Shown piece by piece: positions 9,873 through 21,068 of a stretch of 37,472 nt of DNA. Source of the DNA: Azolla pinnata. Its lineage: Eukaryota > Streptophyta > Polypodiopsida > Salviniales > Salviniaceae. Numbering within the stretch: position 1 is the stretch's first letter; every line of letters begins with the position of its first letter. The position numbers and the translations under genes are program-made. Where the stretch lies: assembly GCA_037176905.1 (NCBI GenBank), contig JBBBWG010012890.1:47807-85278 (forward strand), given 5' to 3'. Under the pieces are notes generated by a model. That model saw nothing but the letters and a program-made list of their open reading frames with translations. It was not told the DNA's origin and searched no databases.

Positions 9873-12390
9873 ACTTTACTTGATTTACACTCTTCTTGCT
9901 TCTTCCCGACTTTTGAATACCCTCCTCCTTGACTCTTGACTTGCACCTCGGACTCACCTCCTCATTTCGCTCGCGATTCTCGCAAACCAACATGCGATCA
10001 TCATCGACGCCGCATACATCGTTTGGACATGTATCGATCGATCGATCGATCCGTAGAAATCGTCGATCTGACCTTCTTATTTCCCTTTTGCTTGCTCCTT
10101 TTGGTTTTTTGTTTTTTGCTTTTGTTTTTCCCCTCCTCGGTTCCCCGCCGTCTCTCATCGTCCCGACGTCCTTGTCCTCCCAGGTAACAGCAGCAAGCTG
10201 CCTTCTCTTCCAAGCTCTAGCCTCTCGCTCTGTGGCTCCACGATTTTCATTTTCATTCTTCGTACTTCGAATGATTGGGTACACATCCAACTGCTGTATC
10301 TTTCGTCTCATGGGCCAGTTCCAGTCTCACTCAGAAGACGTTACAGGTTTCTTTCTTGCTTGCTTGCTTGCTCTCTCGCTTAACGAATGGTTCCGCCCGA
10401 CGTCTCCTCTTCGCCATCCCTTCTTCCTCGGTGTTCGGGGACATGGGCAGAGCGAATCGACGACGTTTGACATTTTCAAATGTTGGCCGATTCGGAAGCT
10501 ATTCCGTCCCTCGGGTTTTTTTCTTTTCTCTTCTTCTCTGCCTCGCTAAACTTTTGCCTAACAGAACCCTGGCCAGGCAGACGCTCTTGTCTCTCCCCTG
10601 TCTCTACAGACCTCGTAGAAGAAGAAGAGGAGGAAGAAGAAGAAGAGCTGTCGTGCATACCGCCAAATCTCAACGCACATGTCGCTACCTGTCTCTCACC
10701 ATCTTGATGCATGTCACACACTCTCGTGCTCCTCTCTTTGTCTCTCTTTTTCTCGCCTTTTTTGCTTCTGCCCTTGACTACGAGTTAGTACACCGCATGA
10801 TATATACAGAGAACAATCCCGATTTGCATTGCTTGCGAGTGGGGGCCTCGAGTCGAGTCCAATATCGACACAAATGTGCGGCGGGCAAATTAGTTATTTT
10901 ATGTGATCGATTCCGTGGCAATCCGATACCAGCATAAACAATCGATCAAAGGGCGACTTTCGAAACCCGCAGTTCCTCTGTGTTCCTTTGCCCAAGGGCC
11001 CCAAGCACTGCAATGTCACAAAACCCAAGTTGGGCTTTGCTTACGCCAACACGATTTTTTCCAATTCCCCTCTTTTTTCCTATAACCCCCTTAAAAATTG
11101 GCACACCTGATACCCTGGAGATGCTTAAAGGAAACCCAAAATTTTTATTTCTTTCAATTACTCCAACACGAAAGTTGCCGCGGTTGTGGTCAATGGGGTC
11201 TTCTTCTTGACTAATGGAAAGACGGGCGCTGCCGCGTTTAAGAAAGTAAAAAGGAAGGAAAGAAGGAAGGAACCAACGAACGAACCAACGAACAAACAAG
11301 AAGACAGATAAGCTATGGACTTCCCTTACCTTCCCTTCCTATTCAAAGGTCTTAACCCCCCCCGCTCTCCTTCCCGACAGACCCCTGCCAATCCCCAGTC
11401 AACAGGTCCGATCTTTCTCCATTCGTAGCGATTAATACCTTCTCAAGCAGACGACCATTGCGCAAAGAAAGAAAGGAATAGGAGAGGAAAAAAGGAAGAA
11501 GGAAGATGAAGAAGTCGACGACGACGACGACGACAATAGAGCTTGAACTTTCCGATAAAATGATAGGGGACCGATAAATGCAAAGGCGGCTTTCTTTTGT
11601 GTTTGTCCGGAAGACCTTCGAAACCTACGAAGATAAAAAGTACAGGCGTCGGTCTGCCGGCGGGAGAAGAAAGAATCCAAGATCCTGTCCAAACTCTCGC
11701 GACAGTTGCGCGGCGAACAGAGCGATGCTGTGCCGAGGCGAATGCCATCTGTAATACGGCGTCGCGGTTATCTCGACTCAATGTACTTGATTAGCCGCAT
11801 CGGGCTAAAAGGTCCGGCACAAAGTCCTGGCGATCGATCATTCAATGTTGCCGAAGAAAAACCGGGTGTCGATTCGGGTCCATTCAAAATTCCGAGGAAA
11901 GAAAACTAGCTCTATAGCTGTTTCGGCTTCCAGAAATCCAGCAATGCTTTGGAGCAATTGCCGTGATTTTTGACTGCAGACTCTAGTCGCATTATCGTGG
12001 TCGTCGTCTCTCTCTCTCACTCTATCTAGGTCGTCTTCACTATAGTGCATCTACATCGCGGAGTGATCTTTCCAGAGCAAGCATGTTAGGAGATGCTTCG
12101 CTTTCGTTGATTGAATCGGCTGCCTATCAGCTTCGGTGGCGCTGCTGCAGAGCAAGAAAGCGGCAGCAATCCACTGCAACCAAAATCTGATAAAAGCTTT
12201 GGCTGGGCAGAAGTGATCACGGATGCCTCTAGCTACGATGTGGGTTCAGGGTTTGAATTTTTTAAGTTTATGGATTGTCGAAACCATTGCTAATATTGAA
12301 AGGAATTATCTCCATGCATTTTAGTACTCATCTTTTATCCTAGTGCTTATTTGGCTAACCGACATGGTAAATTTGGGTGCTCTCTTGTGA
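8850..12390. other. Spacer rich in microsatellites, no supported gene
   Basis: It holds TG/CATG repeats (9010-9050), CGAA repeats (about 9504-9526), TCC/TTC tracts (9725-9870), an ATCG run (about 10034-10051), a GAA/GAG run (10617-10650), GGAA repeats (11245-11275) and a CGA run (about 11514-11535). Several frames exceed 100 codons, but their composition follows the repeats and both strands are open together. I see nothing I can call a gene. Confidence 0.6.
9771..9898 (+). repeat. 30-bp direct repeat within a TTC/TCC tract
   Basis: The same 30 bases (core ACTTTACTTGATTTACAC) occur at 9771-9800 and 9869-9898, separated by TTC/TCT repeats. This is a local duplication of a unit that includes the microsatellite. 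Confidence 0.85.
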
Positions 12391-12801
12391 TGCTTCAAAG
12401 TGAAACTCTGCCAAGTGATTGGGCCTACAATCAACAGTTCCATTGCCTTCTATGGCCCAAGCAAGTACGCTCATGTACAATTCGCTGATCAACGAGACGA
12501 CTACTAAAAAATTTTCAACCGGTTTACAGATGTCATAAAGGACTTCCTTGAAAATCATTCAAACGGGGCCCTACGTAACAATCTACACCAAAATTTTCCT
12601 TCAAGACAGATTGGTTTTGGAAGGACCTGCGATATTCCCCTTTTGAAAGGAATGTCACGATTCCAGTTTTGCCAAAGACCTCTGGATTACTATCCTGCAC
12701 TTATTGGTGGCCACAACAATGGAAACTGTTCAACATGCACTCGCTCAAAAGTTTGTTACGATCATCCTCATGAATTCCATCAAATTTCTGTTCAACCCTA
12801 G
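12391..12801 (+). pseudogene. Possible decayed coding remnant, family unknown
   Basis: One frame reads 38 codons (with VIGPTINSSIAFYGPSKYA), a single TAA at 12505-12507, then 97 more codons in the same frame to a TAG at 12799-12801. The second part contains FTDVIKDFLENHSNG and a Cys/His-containing end (CSTCTRSKVCYDHPHEF). The residue usage looks protein-like and differs from the simple repeats around it, but there is no start codon and I cannot name a family. Frames further down to about 13030 also look partly coding-like. A stretch of a mutated gene or a missed exon series is possible. Confidence 0.25.
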
Positions 12802-13029
12802 GCATCGAGTTGAATGGACTTTTGTCCCCAACCTCCCACAAACTTAAGCTGGTTAACAACCCGACAGCTGGACAATTTCCTCGTCCATTGTATGCAAAGC
12901 AAATATTTTCCTACAATCACCGCATTTGAATGCCAAAGTGAGGCAATGTGGACAAAAAAGGCAGATTGCAAATTCAAACATTCCACATTGTTAGACAATA
13001 ATATATCAGTAACCACCTATCTTCAATAA

Positions 13030-13806
13030 TTTGACTGCAAAGTCCCGTTAATTTGTAAAGATGGCATGACTAGCAATTTTCTTTTAGTAGCATCAAAGCT
13101 CCATCAGTTACACACATTACTACTCTAGTTTTACTTCCACACAAAAAATGTCAAGCTTAGGAAGTGTGAAATTCTGATGGGTGTAAAAGGCTAAACCCCC
13201 TAACATTGGAGACATATTTGATATATTGTGCATTGGTTACTGATTGGATCATGCCAGGAAAAAGCACATTTTGACAGATTGCCAATGCAAGTTAAACGAT
13301 ATTCGGAAAACTTGATGGGAACAAATAAGTGAGCTGGTTTACATGATTGAATACATACCAGAAAAGAATTACAAGGATACATGCAGTTCTCATTAAACAT
13401 CCTACGAGTGTACACCGCAACAAGCAAACTTTGCTAGACATACATATTGAAGGGGACGGCTTAGCTCGCTTCTAAGGGCTTCATTCCCTATGTGCACCAA
13501 GCACATTTTTCACAGTTTGATTGACTGTCCTATAATGTATAAGCTCTTTATTCAACCCATTGTAATAAATGCCTCCATTTCACAACATCTTAAATGTACA
13601 TATTTCTATCCGGCCCTTGCTTATAAAGATATCCCACAGTTAATTTGTACAAATAAGGCTAAATTTCATAGCCGTCTGAATGGGATATGCGGTAACCTTT
13701 TCGATGGCCACATTTTCACCTTTGTACAAGGATAACCCCTTCTTGATTCTCATGAGATATAGACCATACGGTAGCATTCCCAACTACCAAAGATCGTATA
13801 CACTTC
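13030..13806. other. Probable 3' UTR and flank of the 901-residue gene
   Basis: This AT-rich sequence lies downstream of the minus-strand gene ending at 13807. TTTATT occurs at about 13547, which is AATAAA on the minus strand and may be a polyadenylation signal. I see no gene. Confidence 0.4.
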
Positions 13807-16512
13807 TTAGTTGTTCACGTTTGAGCTTTGCAAACATTTTTTGAGGCCAATCTCCCGTAGAGCTCTACACATGCCTATAAAATACCTTCTTCTATGGTAT
13901 CCCCTTTGATCCTTGTCCAGATTATGCCAACATGCTTTATTCTTGCACCCAAACAAAGACGTATTCTTGTTATGTCTGTTACCATTGCAATCATACCCCT
14001 GAAGGTTTATGCATTCGTCGCCGCTATTATCACACTCTATCCTTGTTTTGGAGCCTTTCTTGAAACAAATTGATCGATGTTCATTATATTGCTCTTGCCA
14101 CAATATGTCCATGATCTCTTGTTCTCTTAATGAAAGGCTAGCTTTCGATAGCAAAGGATCTGTTTGTAATACTTTGCTTCTTGATTTAGAATGAGCCATA
14201 CAAGGTTTCCCATGATCATCACAACAGCCATTGAGCATCGATGTATAATTACTTTCTTCTCTGTTGTGTATTTCCATATCCGTACATTGACCATCCTCTG
14301 CACATGGAGACCACATTGCCTCAACCTCCCTAAAGCTTCCAGGCATTGACATGTAATTTGATTCATCCCCTGTATCTTTGTTCGCTGATCTAAAGGCTAT
14401 CGCTCTCAATCTCTGATCTGCTATCATCTCTTCATCTATTTCATCCTGTATTTGTTGAACAGGAGCCCCCTTTCCAGCCATCATTGGTTTAGCTGGTTGC
14501 TTGATTTGGCTTTTGACAGAATCTACACTATGAACAATTTTAATAGATGCATCGTCCACGACGTCCACATTCCCTACCATTTCAACCAATTCATGGTTCA
14601 TGGCATTCAGGTTGTTTATCGTTTTTTTAGATTCATGGTCCATGGCATATATGCTATGTGGCACTTTAATCGACTCGTCATCAATTAAATCGGTATTATG
14701 GACATTTCTAATAATTGCTTCTCCATCCATGAGATCCGCATTGTGATGCACTTTGATAGAGTCAGTGGCCATCAATTTACCATTTTGTTGAACTTGACCT
14801 TGTAGCATAACATCCACATTATGAATCATTTCTAGACTTTCGACAACATTATATAGATCGAACCTCACCTTACCTGGACATTGGCTACATTGATCTGTAT
14901 TCTTCTTCTTTTCGGCTGGATCACACTCAGTCCAAAGCAGGTCCCCTTCCAATGTATAGAATTCACCTGCAGCATCTTGGAGTTCTGCATCTGTGATTTC
15001 TTCAATCGTAACTGTGCCAGTGCCATTTTTCCTTCTGCTAGAGTTAGTAGCAACTGTAGGATTGATTCTACAAGAAAAGCCATCATTGACTCCATACGCA
15101 GTCTTCTTTGACGGACTTCTGCTACAATTAGAAGCAAATATAAAGCTTGCTCCATCATTAGCTCTACTTTTAGCATCATTTAATCCTCTGCTCGTATTAG
15201 TACCAGATACACTTTCATCAACCCCATCTTTGGCCTCGTTCAACCTCCTGCTAGAATTACTAACAAACGTCGAACTAAATCTATCAAGCAGGGCATCGTG
15301 AGCTCCATATTTAGCATTGTTGAGTCGTCTGCTAGGATTAGTAGCAAATGAAGAGCTACAACTACCAGGTATGGTCAAATCGGTTGCTCGACAAGCAGCA
15401 TCACTTAATCCTTGGCAAGAACTTCTGGGAACGGTAGAACTGCGTTTATCATATGCAGAATCAGTGACGTCTCCACGTTTAGCAGACATATGACCGGATT
15501 CACTCCTCTCCACAGGTAAGATCTGATGCTTTATGATGGACTCTTCGTCCTCATCATGATCAGCGGAAGCCTCCACTATGTGCCTCCTTTTCTTGTTGCA
15601 CACTGTTACGTTGCACTGTTCTTTAAAACTGGGGAGGCAAGAAGAACTTTGCAAGTTACATGATGAGTTTATTAGTTGGCGTGAACAGCGTTGAAAATCT
15701 TCTCCATATCCTCTTCTTTCTTCTCGTCCTTCTCCGTCTTCAGGAACAGAAGCGACTCTTCTGCAACGCCTACACATGGTAATCTTAGCAGGTCTGAGAT
15801 TACTATTGGTAACTGCAGAAGTTTTCTCTAAGAAACACTCTTTCCTCTCTTGGTCTTCCTCACAAAACTTCCTTAATAAAGCTTCCATGGCCAGAAGCTT
15901 TATCTTATTTTCGGTATTCTTCTGCAAGAACAGATCTTCATTTTCCTGATCACCATGAAGTTCTGTGAGAAGCAGTGCTTCTATGGCCAGCTTCAGATTA
16001 TCAAAATGCCGGTCTTGACAATGATTACCATCCAGCTCTCTGAGTAAAGCTTTCACGGTGAGGCTTAGGTTAATTCTTTCAGAATTCTCCTGATATAACA
16101 GCTCTTGCTTCTGATCATCATTAGGCGCGCTGGACTGTGCTTTCGTTGTAAAGCTTCGTTGATTACCTTTAATACGGTTCTTTACTGTAAATTCTGTCTC
16201 TTTAAAGTTGTTGTCGTGCTCGTTGTTCAGTGAAGCTTCCATGGAGAGCTTCCTTATACTGTCAGAATGCTTTAGAGCTTCAAAGTGTTTCCTATTCTTT
16301 TCATCATCAAGCTCTTCCATCGTCGAGATTCGCGTACTACATTTACCTATGATTATACTTGTGCCTAACACCACAGATATCGCCGTGCAAACTGCCAGCA
16401 GAAGCTTGAAGAAGAGAAGGCTTGTAAACATCGCATAGAGAGCTGAGAATAATACGGTGAAGAAGATCGCCACAATTAAAGAAGACTTTTCCTGAAGGAT
16501 ATGCATCTTCAT
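13807..16512 (-). CDS. Orphan membrane-anchored repeat protein, 901 residues
   Basis: This is a single open frame from an ATG at 16512 to a stop at 13807. I do not recognise the family. Residues about 11-57 are strongly hydrophobic, as one hairpin or two membrane spans, followed by a long polar region, so a membrane anchor with a soluble tail is likely. Three internal repeat families are visible. Helical (A)MEALLR-like units lie near 88, 148, 173 and 204. SSRRLN-x-AK units of about 24 residues lie near 394-495. H-N-x-D-x-M/I-D-x-E-S-I units of 16-18 residues lie near 588-666. The C-terminus (about 794-895) is Cys-rich and basic and may be a separate folded part. It also has a CRRCRR motif near 247. 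The repeats and lack of introns suggest a fast-evolving, lineage-specific gene. Length and clear non-repeat composition make coding likely. Confidence 0.75.
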   Translation of the reverse strand: MKMHILQEKSSLIVAIFFTVLFSALYAMFTSLLFFKLLLAVCTAISVVLGTSIIIGKCSTRISTMEELDDEKNRKHFEALKHSDSIRKLSMEASLNNEHDNNFKETEFTVKNRIKGNQRSFTTKAQSSAPNDDQKQELLYQENSERINLSLTVKALLRELDGNHCQDRHFDNLKLAIEALLLTELHGDQENEDLFLQKNTENKIKLLAMEALLRKFCEEDQERKECFLEKTSAVTNSNLRPAKITMCRRCRRVASVPEDGEGREERRGYGEDFQRCSRQLINSSCNLQSSSCLPSFKEQCNVTVCNKKRRHIVEASADHDEDEESIIKHQILPVERSESGHMSAKRGDVTDSAYDKRSSTVPRSSCQGLSDAACRATDLTIPGSCSSSFATNPSRRLNNAKYGAHDALLDRFSSTFVSNSSRRLNEAKDGVDESVSGTNTSRGLNDAKSRANDGASFIFASNCSRSPSKKTAYGVNDGFSCRINPTVATNSSRRKNGTGTVTIEEITDAELQDAAGEFYTLEGDLLWTECDPAEKKKNTDQCSQCPGKVRFDLYNVVESLEMIHNVDVMLQGQVQQNGKLMATDSIKVHHNADLMDGEAIIRNVHNTDLIDDESIKVPHSIYAMDHESKKTINNLNAMNHELVEMVGNVDVVDDASIKIVHSVDSVKSQIKQPAKPMMAGKGAPVQQIQDEIDEEMIADQRLRAIAFRSANKDTGDESNYMSMPGSFREVEAMWSPCAEDGQCTDMEIHNREESNYTSMLNGCCDDHGKPCMAHSKSRSKVLQTDPLLSKASLSLREQEIMDILWQEQYNEHRSICFKKGSKTRIECDNSGDECINLQGYDCNGNRHNKNTSLFGCKNKACWHNLDKDQRGYHRRRYFIGMCRALREIGLKKCLQSSNVNN

Positions 16513-16551
16513 CGAAGCTAAGTAGAATATTCTTCCTGCATAGAAGAGGAC

Positions 16552-17585
16552 TACACCATTAAAGCTTCGAAAATAGAATATTTTGACATGAAAATGTAGA
16601 AGAAAGAAACGCCATTAAGGTCCAAAAGGGCAGACGTCTGGTTCTCGCAAATATGCACAAGCGGAAGCCATTAAGCCTAAAATGTGTGAGATTGGATCGA
16701 AAATATGGAGAAGGAAACGCCATTACCGATTCCAAACGAGAAGATGTGAAGACGGAGAAGGAGAAGCCAGGAAAGCTGCAGATAGAAGGATTAATGATGG
16801 AAATGCAGAGAAGAAGAAGAAGAAGAAGCAAAGATCATGGAAACTTCCAGTGAGGAAAGAAGAGACAGAAGATGAATTATGAAGGAGACGATGGCGCGCG
16901 TATGGAAGGAGAGAGAGAGCTGAATAGGGAAGAAGGAGCAGGAGGCGCCATCAAAGCTTAGCAAAAGAAAGTTGTGCTGCTGAGATCTAGCGATGAAGGA
17001 GAAAAAGTCGATATAAGGCATTAACACAAGCAAAAGCAAGGAAACAGCGGATGATAAAGCCAAAGAACAGCAGCAGGAGGAGCCATCAAATCTTAGCAAG
17101 AGAAAGTTGTATCCCGATATAATACGGAGACGAGGAAGCAAACCGCCATCGAAGCTAAGGCGAGAGAAATTGAGAACAAGGAAGAGGAAAGGGAGAAAGG
17201 CTGAGAGCAAGAAGAAGAAGAAGAAGAAGAAGCTATCAAAGGCCAGTAAAGCTAAAGAAGCGAAAGTTAAAGCCAACAAGGAAGAGGAGCAGGAGGAGGA
17301 GGAAGCCATCAAAGCTTGAGCAGAGAAAGCGAAGAGGACGAAGAAGGAGACGACGCCATGGAAGCTTGAGAAGGGGAAGGAGAAGCCACCATGGAAGCTT
17401 GAGGTGAGGAACAAGAAGCCGCCGCCGCCGCCGTCGCCGCCATCGAAGCTTGAGAAGCTGAAGGAGAAGACACCATGGAAGCTTGAGGAGAAGAAGACGG
17501 AGAAGCCGCTTGCGGAGAGGAGGAACAAGAAGCCGCCATGGAAGCTTGAGAAGCCGAAGGAGAAGCCACCATGGAAGCTCGCGAA
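16552..17585 (+). repeat. Irregular minisatellite with core GCCATSRAAGCTTGAG
   Basis: A core of form (G/A)CCAT-C/G-A/G-AAGCTT-GAG recurs at least 12 times, for example at 16554, 16611, 16667, 16947, 17082, 17145, 17305, 17355, 17388, 17438, 17472, 17535 and 17568. Units are 30-130 bp apart and filled with AAG/GAG-rich sequence. The right half is the most uniform. Each strand carries several short frames: Lys-Pro-Trp-Lys-Leu-Glu repeats on plus, and Ser-Gln-Ala-Ser-Met or Ser-Phe-His-Gly repeats on minus. It lies directly upstream of the 901-residue gene. I call it a repeat rather than a gene because no frame is continuous across it. Confidence 0.7.
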
Positions 17586-18246
17586 AGAGACAGGAAGCCT
17601 AGGAACGGGAGAAAGCGAAGCGATAAGATACGCGAAGAAGAAGAAAGAAGGAAGAAGAAAGAAGAAGAAGAAGAAGAAGAAGAAGAAGAGAATGATTTGA
17701 AGGTAACTGAAAGTGAAAGGATAGAACTAAACAAAGTGTTTTTTTTTTTTCTTTTGATAGATTTTGGTCGTTAAGATTTTTGTTGAGTTTGTAAAATATA
17801 CACATTTGGACGCATGCTGAACTTGGAAAATTTACAGGCTTAGCGCCTAATTTAATCTTCCAGCTGAAAATCAACGCCCAATTAATTGGGTACCGCCTAA
17901 TTAATCAGGTTTCGAGATCACGTTAGCTTCTGTTAATCGACCGATTAGTAAACAGCAGTAGGGAGCCCGGAATCGATTAGTACACAGCAGTAGGACGATT
18001 ACGAATCGGTGAACGCGAGAAGAGATAGATGGACGGAAGCGATTAATGAAGAGAAGGGTAGAATTGATTGGCGAAAAGCGGGCTGGGAATTGATCGATGG
18101 GCGATGAAGCCAGGCGTTAAAATTCGTAGTTTTTACTTACGTGCAGGCGTCAAAATGTAATTCATAATTTTGTTAGGTGTTGTTTGCCATTATTTCTATC
18201 AGACTCTGCTTGTGCTGCGGAAGCGGCAGTTCACGTGGAGAATGTT

Positions 18247-18277
18247 TGTGTGTGCGTGTGCGCGCGCGCGTGTGTGT
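18247..18277. repeat. Alternating purine-pyrimidine (GT/CG)n run
   Basis: About 30 bases alternate strictly between G and T/C, with a central CGCGCGCGCG. This composition favours left-handed Z-DNA under supercoiling. Confidence 0.8.
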
Positions 18278-18540
18278 TTTGAGATTTCTAATGCTCTTGG
18301 TGAAGGAAGAACAAGTTGGTTCGATCGATCCGCGGCCATCAGATCATCAACATTATTGCGTCGTGCATGTGTTCGAAAGTGGCGGACATTTATAAGCCCG
18401 CGGTTGTACGTTCACGTGATGGGCCGTGGTGGCCATTTACATAAAAAGCCCGGGGATCTGGATGCATTCAATTGTCTGTAAGGAAAGGCCAATAATAGTC
18501 TGGATACACCCAAAGGATTGCCAATGTCTTTCGAGAGCAT

Positions 18541-18544
<4 letters not shown>

Positions 18545-18580
<36 letters not shown>
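18545..18580. repeat. (GTT)n microsatellite
   Basis: Twelve uninterrupted GTT units are followed by imperfect GTT/CTT units. No gene is associated with it. Confidence 0.85.
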
Positions 18581-19621
18581 GCTATTGTTGTTCTTCTTCT
18601 TGTTGCTGCTGTTGTTATGAGTTCTTTCTTACGACATCGTCCCAAATTTGCAACTTGCTCCTGTTGTTGAAATTGAACCAAGCAATAACTAGTTAGCACC
18701 TCGATAGATAGATAGATAGACGGATTCGGATAGATTTAGATATCCTCTTAATGTCCTGATGTGGTCCATCCGTTTTTGGAGTTTGCAGAATCGAGGCCAA
18801 AGTGTTGGCCGCAGTGAAAAAACATTGGCATTTCAAGTGCTTAAATGTTTGACCTACAACGATTGATGGTACACACGTGCATCGGATTGTTCGCCAAAGA
18901 TCCACCATTGGCACTACAAGAAAAAATAAAAACTCGCACCCATAGCCGCATAATGTAGCTGAGAATCGCACATGATCACTCACTCCTGTTCTCGTGTGCG
19001 CCTCATCTTCCAGAAACCCATTTCCTCTGTATTCTATATCTACTGTGACAAGAAATCGATACATTTTACTCATACATGTTTGGTTTGAATCTTTTTCTTC
19101 TTTTCTTTTTTCTCGTGCCATATTTTACGGCATCGAACGTGAGGGAAGGGGGTGGGGGGCGGGCGGATTCCAATGTCAGTGGCTCTTTCCATAAGTTCCG
19201 GTCTCAAGAAGTAAGGCATCTGTTGCTTCGATCCGAAGAAGCATTCTCCTCATAGGGTTGCTTTCAAACAAAATCAAACTGTCCGTGTTCAAGCGTGGGG
19301 GTTCTTGGGTTCAAGTCCGCGGAATGCTTGGCTCGATCGTGGGCTTTTTTCGCATTTCGATGGACTTCTAGTAAAAACGACAAATCCGTGGTAGCTTCTT
19401 TTGAGCAGCTGCATGGAACATGGGAAGTTACTTAGTAACCGTGATAGACAGTTAGGTTATGCTCATGAGGATGGTTGGGCAAGCCAGCCAGAGCTGGCGG
19501 TTTCGAGAATGCAACTAAAACTTCAAGGATCCGATATCACCGTACCCCGTCACCTCCGACAATTTCCAGCCGCCACCAGTGCATCCATCTCTCCTCATTC
19601 AATGTTGATCAATTCTCCAGC

Positions 19622-19625
<4 letters not shown>

Positions 19626-19657
<32 letters not shown>
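19626..19657. repeat. (GA)n microsatellite
   Basis: Sixteen GA dinucleotides lie in the spacer. Confidence 0.9.
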
Positions 19658-19661
<4 letters not shown>

Positions 19662-20304
19662 CAAGCCTTATCAGAAGGTTTGGCAGGTTTGCTGAGAATG
19701 CGATGCTGGGATCATTTTCTTTCCAGGGGGGAATCGTTCCGTGCTTACATAACTCTAGAACGAAACACGGCAATTCTTCTCCTTCCGACGACGACGACGA
19801 TGTGTCATATGGATTGCGCAGAGAGATGTCTCTTGCTGCTACCAAATGCCGCAACTACATGCGACCGATCTGCGCAGTTAGCCCCAGAACTTGGGCAGAG
19901 CCTCCCGACGGGAGCCCATGCGAAAACCATGGATGATTCGATATCGGATTCGATTTGCATGCTCCGGACATTCTTTGACATGGTCCTCTTCTTCCTGAGT
20001 TGGGTGTCCAAAACTAGCTCGAACTTGCCACTGTGTCTCCGGACACAAGAATGATGGCGTAAAACAGGGGAAAAAAAAAAGGGACTGACAAAAAATGAAA
20101 TCGAGATGGTGGTGTTGGTGGTGGTGATGATGATGATTGATGTTGATGATGGTGGTGGCAAGCATCGAGGAGCTCAAACAGAGCAAAAAGATTTCGATCC
20201 AAGAACACCAGAAGGAACAGGAAGAATGGGCTCAAACTCAAACAGTCAATCCACATGAGGGTGAGGATGATGATGGTGGTGGTGGTGGTGGTGATGGTGG
20301 TGGA

Positions 20305-20491
20305 GGACATATACACAAGACAAGGGAGCAGAAAAACAGGAAAGATCGAGGAGAGCAGCGATATACATACACACAAGAATTGATGGTGATGATGACGGTG
20401 ATGATGCTGGACATATACAGAAAACAGGGGAGCAGGAAAACCAGGAGAGATGGAGGAGAGCAAGCAATATACAGAAAGAATTGATGCTGCA

Positions 20492-20537
<46 letters not shown>

Positions 20538-20815
20538 ATGATGATATACAGAAAACCAGGGGAGCAAGAAAAACAGGAAAGATGAAGCAGAGCAAGCAAC
20601 ACACAGACAGAATTGATGATGATGATGATGATGATGATGGACATATGCAGAAAACAGGGGAACCGGAAAAAAACAGGAAAGATGAAGGAGAGCAAGCAAT
20701 ACACAGAAAGAATTGCAGATGATGGTGATGATGATGGGCATATACAGAAAAACAGGGAAGATGAAGGAGAGAGCAAGCAGCAAACACGTACACAGAACGA
20801 ATTGAAATGGTCAGT
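20305..20815. repeat. Minisatellite of about 95-135 bp, five copies
   Basis: Copies begin with GGACATATACAG-like sequence at 20305, 20409, 20544, 20639 and 20736. Each continues with AGGGGAGCAGGAAAAACAGG, then GATGAAGGAGAGCAAGCAA, then CACAGAAAGAATTGATG, and ends in a (GAT)n tract of variable length. The last copy is partly deleted. Length differences come mainly from the GAT (or GCT) tract. All three minus-strand frames are nearly open through it and give repeated Cys-Leu-Leu-type peptides, as expected of a non-coding tandem repeat. Confidence 0.85.
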
Positions 20816-20941
20816 TGGAACAGAACCGTATCGAGATCTGAAACAGAGGGAGGGAGAAGAAGACCACGAGGCAGAGTGGAAGGGTTTTGAATTGGCAATT
20901 AAAGCTCGTGATTGAGACAAATACATTGGAATCTGTTGGGG

Positions 20942-20947
20942 GAGAGA

Positions 20948-20978
<31 letters not shown>
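20942..20978. repeat. (GA)n microsatellite
   Basis: GA repeats with two interruptions lie 90 bases past the stop of the minus-strand thylakoid-type gene, so they are probably in or near its 3' UTR. Confidence 0.85.
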
Positions 20979-20983
<5 letters not shown>

Positions 20984-21068
20984 GTGCTGGTTTTTTCTGT
21001 TTCTTCTTGTGGGGCTGGTTGTGTTCAATGCTGCAAGCCCTTGTGCAAGGATCAGATCAAGCAGAGAT

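Larger units (their letters stand above)
17586..20300. other. Spacer with microsatellites, no supported gene
   Basis: It contains an AAG tract (17640-17690), an alternating GT/GC run (18247-18277), a (GTT)n run (18545-18580) and a (GA)n run (19626-19657). AT-rich TTAATTGG-type sequence lies near 17870-17910. A few frames of 100-217 codons exist, but their composition is not convincing. Confidence 0.55.

Noticed and set aside
16552..17585. Possible CRISPR-like array
   Set aside because: Spacing is irregular, spacers are repetitive AAG/GAG sequence, and the window is plant nuclear DNA.
18693..19121. A 142-codon minus-strand frame
   Set aside because: No motifs, weak composition, and it overlaps a GATA microsatellite. 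It is probably chance.
19295..19330. A third tRNA-like T-arm (GGGTTCAAGTCCGCGG)
   Set aside because: An anticodon-arm-like TTCAAGC precedes it, but the stem does not pair well and no D-arm or acceptor stem is visible. Similarity to the other two elements is short.
20014..21028. Long minus-strand frames with Cys-Leu-Leu-type repeats
   Set aside because: They come from the minisatellite and GAT tracts. Three overlapping frames are open together.
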